Source: Piper betle (taxonomy: Eukaryota > Streptophyta > Magnoliopsida > Piperales > Piperaceae). Taken from it: DNA of 64,000 bases. The notes below the pieces were generated by a model, which had not been told where the DNA came from, did not search any database, and worked only from the letters and a program-made list of their open reading frames with translations. The stretch is from assembly GCA_033002965.1 (NCBI GenBank), contig JAURVB010012387.1, positions 62,001-126,000 on the forward strand, given 5' to 3'. The position numbers and the translations under genes are program-made. Shown piece by piece: positions 60,001 through 64,000 of the stretch; the first letter of the stretch is position 1; every line of letters starts with the position of its first letter.

Positions 60001-61294
60001 CCTTAGGCAAGGGCTAACAAAGGTTTAGGCTAATGTCTTGACAACGTTAATGATCATTGGTTGTTCCTCATATATGTGGATTATTTTATGGGTTTGGGCA
60101 GTGATCCATTATCAAGACCTTTGCAGCAAGGATGCTAAGCTCCACAAGGCTCCAATGGTTGAGCTGTAGGTTCTAAACTTTGAACCACAAAGGCTCTAAA
60201 GGTCAAGCCACCATACTCCAAAGGTTGACTCACATGGTTCCAAAGGAAGAGCAATAGGTTTTTACTTGTGATTTTCTTCTGATTTATCTCCCTACCTTGA
60301 AGTGTTGGTTTAGAAAATAGTTTTAGTTATGTCAAGTAGAGTAATTTAAGGAATTGGACACTTCCCCCAATAGATTAAACATCAGTTTCAAGTTGTTTTA
60401 AGTAATTAATTGGACATACAAGTATGATCTAATTTTATGTAAGTATGTATCAGCTATAAGTCCCAAAGGTGGGACTATAGTTAAATCAGTAAGTCGCAAA
60501 GGTTGGACATAACTAGATGTTTTCCTAAAATCCCAAAGGTTGATTTAGGGATGATGCTCTAAAATCATTTTCAATTGCAAAGGTTCAAATACAACAAGAT
60601 TATGATGATTAAATGTTCATATTAACATATGTTTTAAATTAACCATCCAAGGCTCATCAATAAGTCACATGGGCAGTGGTTAACTATATTCAAAGCCATT
60701 TTTCATGTTGCATGTTATGGTTAACTAAGTTAGGTAATTAGTTATGTATTTAAGTATGATGCATGTTATGCTAATGTTTAGCCTTAAACATTCAGTTTAT
60801 GATCAAGTATATGCCTATGTTAAAGTTATGTTTATGATTCAACTAAGGCATGTTATTATGTTTGATGATTTATGGGTTTTTTTTTATGTGAATAATCAAT
60901 TCAGAATTCAGTCTTAATTTCTTACAATGTTACTACATATTTAAGTAGGGGACTCAGTTCCCTGTGTTATCAAGTTACTGGACGGACAAAGTTATCTTTG
61001 TTCACAAGTTTAAGAGATCTTTGGAGCAATGAAATGACAAATTTCAGCAATTAGAAGTTTATTTTCTGTTATTTGCATATTTAGTATAATAGTTGTACTA
61101 GATTTTTAACGAGAGATACTTACCTAGCTATGTAATATAAGTATTGACTTTTGATTTGGTTTCCTATGGACACAAGGTGTTGATCAGCGCAATAAGTATT
61201 CTGTTGTATTTATATGTATGCATGTGTGTTAGAGGATACGCTAGTAATGACCTTAATTTAAGGTTATGCATGTTATAAAATTGGGGTGGTTACA
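60001..61294 (+). repeat. LTR-like stretch ending GGGGTGGTTACA
   Basis: A word CCAAAGGTTGAC and variants recur irregularly at 60140-60600 (about seven times). The stretch ends with TTGGGGTGGTTACA, a typical gypsy LTR end. The start was not found and no TSD is certain (TGCAT follows). No gene. Confidence 0.4.
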
Positions 61295-61486
61295 TGCATT
61301 GCACAAACACATAGCATTGGATAGGATTACATGCGATGACTTGTAGTTATGAATTTAGAGACCATGATGCTCGTTGAGTTGAAGCTTTGGATTTGTGCTA
61401 TTTGAGGTCACTACAATTTTTATTATAAGGGATGACTTAATTAATAGATGAAATAATCGAACTAGGTACCCAAAGTATTATGAGAT

Positions 61487-61618
61487 GTAAACATGAGGGA
61501 GGAGAAACTTCATTATGTCAAATCCCATGATCAAGTGGCAAATATTTTTACAAAGGCACTTGTTGTTGGTACTTTTAACTTAATCAAGGATATGCCTGAC
61601 ATGATTGATGAGAGATAA
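61487..61618 (+). pseudogene. C-terminal end of a Ty1/copia RNase H (remnant)
   Basis: One frame reads EKLHYVKSHDQVANIFTKAL, then TFNLIKDM and a stop at 61616-61618. This is the hallmark end of plant copia polyproteins (usual form SHDQVADIFTKAL). Upstream only scraps in other frames (near 61395-61480) remain, so nearly all of pol is missing. It is followed after 17 bases by an LTR start. Confidence 0.85.
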
Positions 61619-61635
61619 TGACGCTTAAGCGAGAA

Positions 61636-61900
61636 TGTTGAAAATAAGCCTAATTTAAGATGAAGAGGTCATGCTATAAATAATATGGGGTTTTTCTAAA
61701 TAATATTTTGGGTATTTGAAGGGTTAGACAAGAGACACCGTATGAAGAATCTTGCTTCATTCCACAAGATGGAAAAAACAAACATGAAACAATTATATCA
61801 TTTATCTCTCCCGGCTAGGGGATAAGAAGGAAAATGGTGTCAGAGAATTTATTATGCTACCTTTGATCTCAAATATATTGGTTTGCCGTGTAATGCCATG
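61636..61900 (+). mobile_element. Start of a copia 3' LTR
   Basis: CTTAAGCGAGAA (a worn polypurine tract) is followed by TGTTGAAAATAAGCC at 61636, the standard copia junction just after the pol stop. The far end of the LTR could not be placed, so the right boundary is nominal. Confidence 0.6.
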
Positions 61901-63669
61901 CTTTTGCCTTTTTTGTGGTTATTAATATGTTGCTACCACAGCGGCCACCTTATGTAGTAGGCTATCTCAGTATAGGGCTACCAACGTCATGGCAAAAATA
62001 AAATATTTGAAATAAATAAATTAATTAACTTTACAACATTATGGTTTGACTTTAGAGTAGCTACATGTGACATGATGGGACGATAGTGTTTTCGGAACAT
62101 CGCATATTTTTTATATTATTGACGTTGGACTCTTTCTTATTTTTTTAAGAACTTTATAGCACATTTGTTGAACTATGTTGTGGTTCATGTGACAGTTTAA
62201 TTCAGTTAAGAATGATTTAATGTCTATTATTTTTAATTTGTTGTTATGCTAAAACTACCTAATTATCTTATCAAAGCAACTAACTACACAATGGTGAAAC
62301 ACGTAAAGTGCTTAATTTAATTTCGAAAATTGCTTAATTAAATTTACTCAAGCAATCATTGTCGCAAGATAAAACTTAAAAATCCATAATAACTTAAATG
62401 TGATTACGGTTCAAAAGATCAAATTCAAGTTGTATTTTCAAGTAACATTTTGTGAAGTGATAAAATGGAGGGTCATAAAAAGGTTGTTGTCTCTACCGCA
62501 TACACTGAGGACGACCTTAAATTTGGAAGTCATTGGCCCAATTGCCGTGGCAAAGGACGTGGGAAAAATTGGAGATGTAAAGACTTGGCCCACTTAATAC
62601 AAACAAATGAGTTTAGTCATGTCCTCAAACGTACTTAATCAAGTTGAAGAGTCTAAACATATCTCCTGCTAATATATTGAATCTTATCGTGATAAATATT
62701 ATAGGTGAGACTAATTTAACTTTGTAGGGATATTACATTTACATAATTTAAAGAAATTTCGTCTTCAAAATTCCTTCTTTTAACATACCACTATCTATTT
62801 AACATGGTCTCGGGTTCACTCTAATACTATCTGCAAAGGCCTGGTCCAATTATTGTATATTGATGGGCTTAATCGTTTCTTCAAAAGTAATTAATGAAAT
62901 TTATGATTTTAAGCATATCCTTATTAATATATTAGATTTTGTGACAGTACATATTGAACGCGAAATCTAACTTAACTTTTTAGGAGATATTAGAGGAGAT
63001 ATAATAGATCCTCATAGAGCAATGACATTAACGGAGAGGGAAAAAAGGGACGTGGGGGAAATAAACCATGTGTGCTGCAAGTAGTTGGCCGATTTATTAT
63101 TTTACCGACCATTTAGAATTAAATTGAAATAAAATGGCTAAATACATTTTTTACTATTTAAAAAAATGGTAAAAATGTAATAACTTTAACTACTCCCTTT
63201 CATTTTGAAACGATAATGGCAATAGCCTTTATCGTTTCTGTTTACTAATTTCCCACTTTATCAAAAGTGCTTATTTATTTTTAGAAGTAAAAATTTAGTA
63301 TTATTGATCTATATAAATAAAAATATTATTATGAATGTATTTAATTAAAATTTTACATTATTTTATCTTTTAAAAGTTGGTTCAACATAAATATATAGTG
63401 AAAGTGGTACCTAATTTATTAATATATATGTTGTCATAAGAATTATGGGCTAAAATAAAAAATACCAATTGTTAACTATTTACCGTCAGGAAAATCATTT
63501 AGAAGTCGGTAATGGCAAACGATTAAGAAAACAGTAAACGATACAGCGATACAATAAATGGTAAATTGTCGAAAAATTAGTAACCAATTTGACCCACACA
63601 CGCCCACGTCTTACAACTACAAATGGGTAATGCCATCAATTAACATGTCAAGGTGCTGAATACCGTGGT
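61901..63669. other. AT-rich, gene-free region with a diverged direct repeat
   Basis: 62625-62735 and 62865-63000 share an ordered series (AACATATC, TAATATATTgnAT, CTAACTTTnTAGG-type words), a weak tandem duplication of about 260-bp period. The plus frame at 62400-62597 has no known motif. Nothing else recognised. Confidence 0.4.
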
Positions 63670-64000
63670 CAAAATAAGTGATGCAGATAGGCGGATAACA
63701 CTCCTCTTTGTTGGGCCCTTTAGGCATCCACCTAAGCTCCGAAACTACTGTTGGGCCCTTTAAGCCCCTACAAACAGATTTTAAACAACTAAAGGAAACT
63801 CATAATAGGTGTCACAGACTCTCTTAATCCAAAAGCTAGCTCAAGAATAAGGCTTTCACATTAGCCTATATACAAATCACCAACAACCTTTACGACCGAT
63901 GTGGGACAAACCCAACAACTCCCCTTCACATATCGGGCATGGCCCGAAACCATCAACGTCTGACACACTCCTTTTACCCCTTAAATCAGACGGCACCTAC
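63670..64000 (-). repeat. LTR-type repeat piece with a GTCCCACATCGG word
   Basis: On the minus strand it reads TTGTCCCACATCGGTCG, then a TATA-like TTTGTATATAGGC about 30 bp on, then GCTAGCTTTTGGATTAAGAG. This order is widespread in plant copia-like or TRIM-type LTRs. The direct word GTTGGGCCCTTTA occurs twice (63710 and 63752). It runs out of the window. Confidence 0.45.

Noticed and set aside
58820..61294. A complete LTR with a TGCAT TSD
   Set aside because: The 3' end looks real, but no matching TG start with the same 5-bp flank was found.
62400..62597. 65-codon plus frame
   Set aside because: No domain or motif, AT-rich repeat surroundings, no splice context.
1..64000. Prokaryotic-type systems (operons, CRISPR arrays, phage) and tRNA or rRNA genes
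   Set aside because: Introns, LTRs and composition are plant nuclear. No regular spacer array and no convincing tRNA or rRNA sequence was seen by eye.

Overview
The window is nuclear DNA from a flowering plant. One spliced gene is visible: a GH3 beta-D-xylosidase whose seven exons all join in frame and match the plant BXL family. Almost everything else is LTR-retrotransposon sequence (Ty3/gypsy Athila-type and Ty1/copia remains, solo LTRs, nested insertions, minisatellites). The sequence alone does not let me name the genus.

Layout. 1-17717: an old minus-strand LTR retrotransposon ('family A'). Its left LTR is split by a younger element R (66-5016). Its interior is split by two solo LTRs of one family (G, 7076-9652 and 9803-12439), which lie in opposite orientation about 150 bp apart, each with its own 5-bp target-site duplication (TSD). 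18164-20345: LTR-like repeat F, copy 1. 21033-29037 (minus): the beta-xylosidase gene, 776 codons, with a 4.7-kb first intron holding a 510-bp inverted-repeat element with a 9-bp TSD. 29590-30520: a copia-type LTR behind the promoter. 30545-32160: repeat F, copy 2, inverted relative to copy 1. 32685-38500: a possible very short LTR, a truncated copia-type LTR, an array of a palindromic LTR module, GC-rich LTR pieces and a 40-bp minisatellite. 42346-47870: a decayed Athila-type element (gag end, protease, RT, RNase H, integrase, 3' region) with many stops and frameshifts. 48690-58264: two related minus-strand LTR-type repeats (B1, B2). B1 holds a solo copia-type LTR (50390-51543). B2 holds a 3.1-kb element (53442-56524) with 1-kb inverted arms and a perfect 5-bp TSD. 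58265-64000: further LTR remains, including the last codons of a copia RNase H followed by a typical polypurine tract and LTR start.

Functionally, the xylosidase should be secreted to the cell wall and act on xylan or arabinoxylan side chains. It has no gene neighbour here and sits alone between repeats. The most unusual structures are the palindromic LTR derivative at 53442-56524, the inverted pair of solo LTRs, and a palindromic module shared by several LTR families and amplified at 34840-36480. Family names A, B, C, D, E, F, G, H, J and R are labels made for this window, based on similarity seen by eye. Boundaries without a TSD or terminal motif are approximate.
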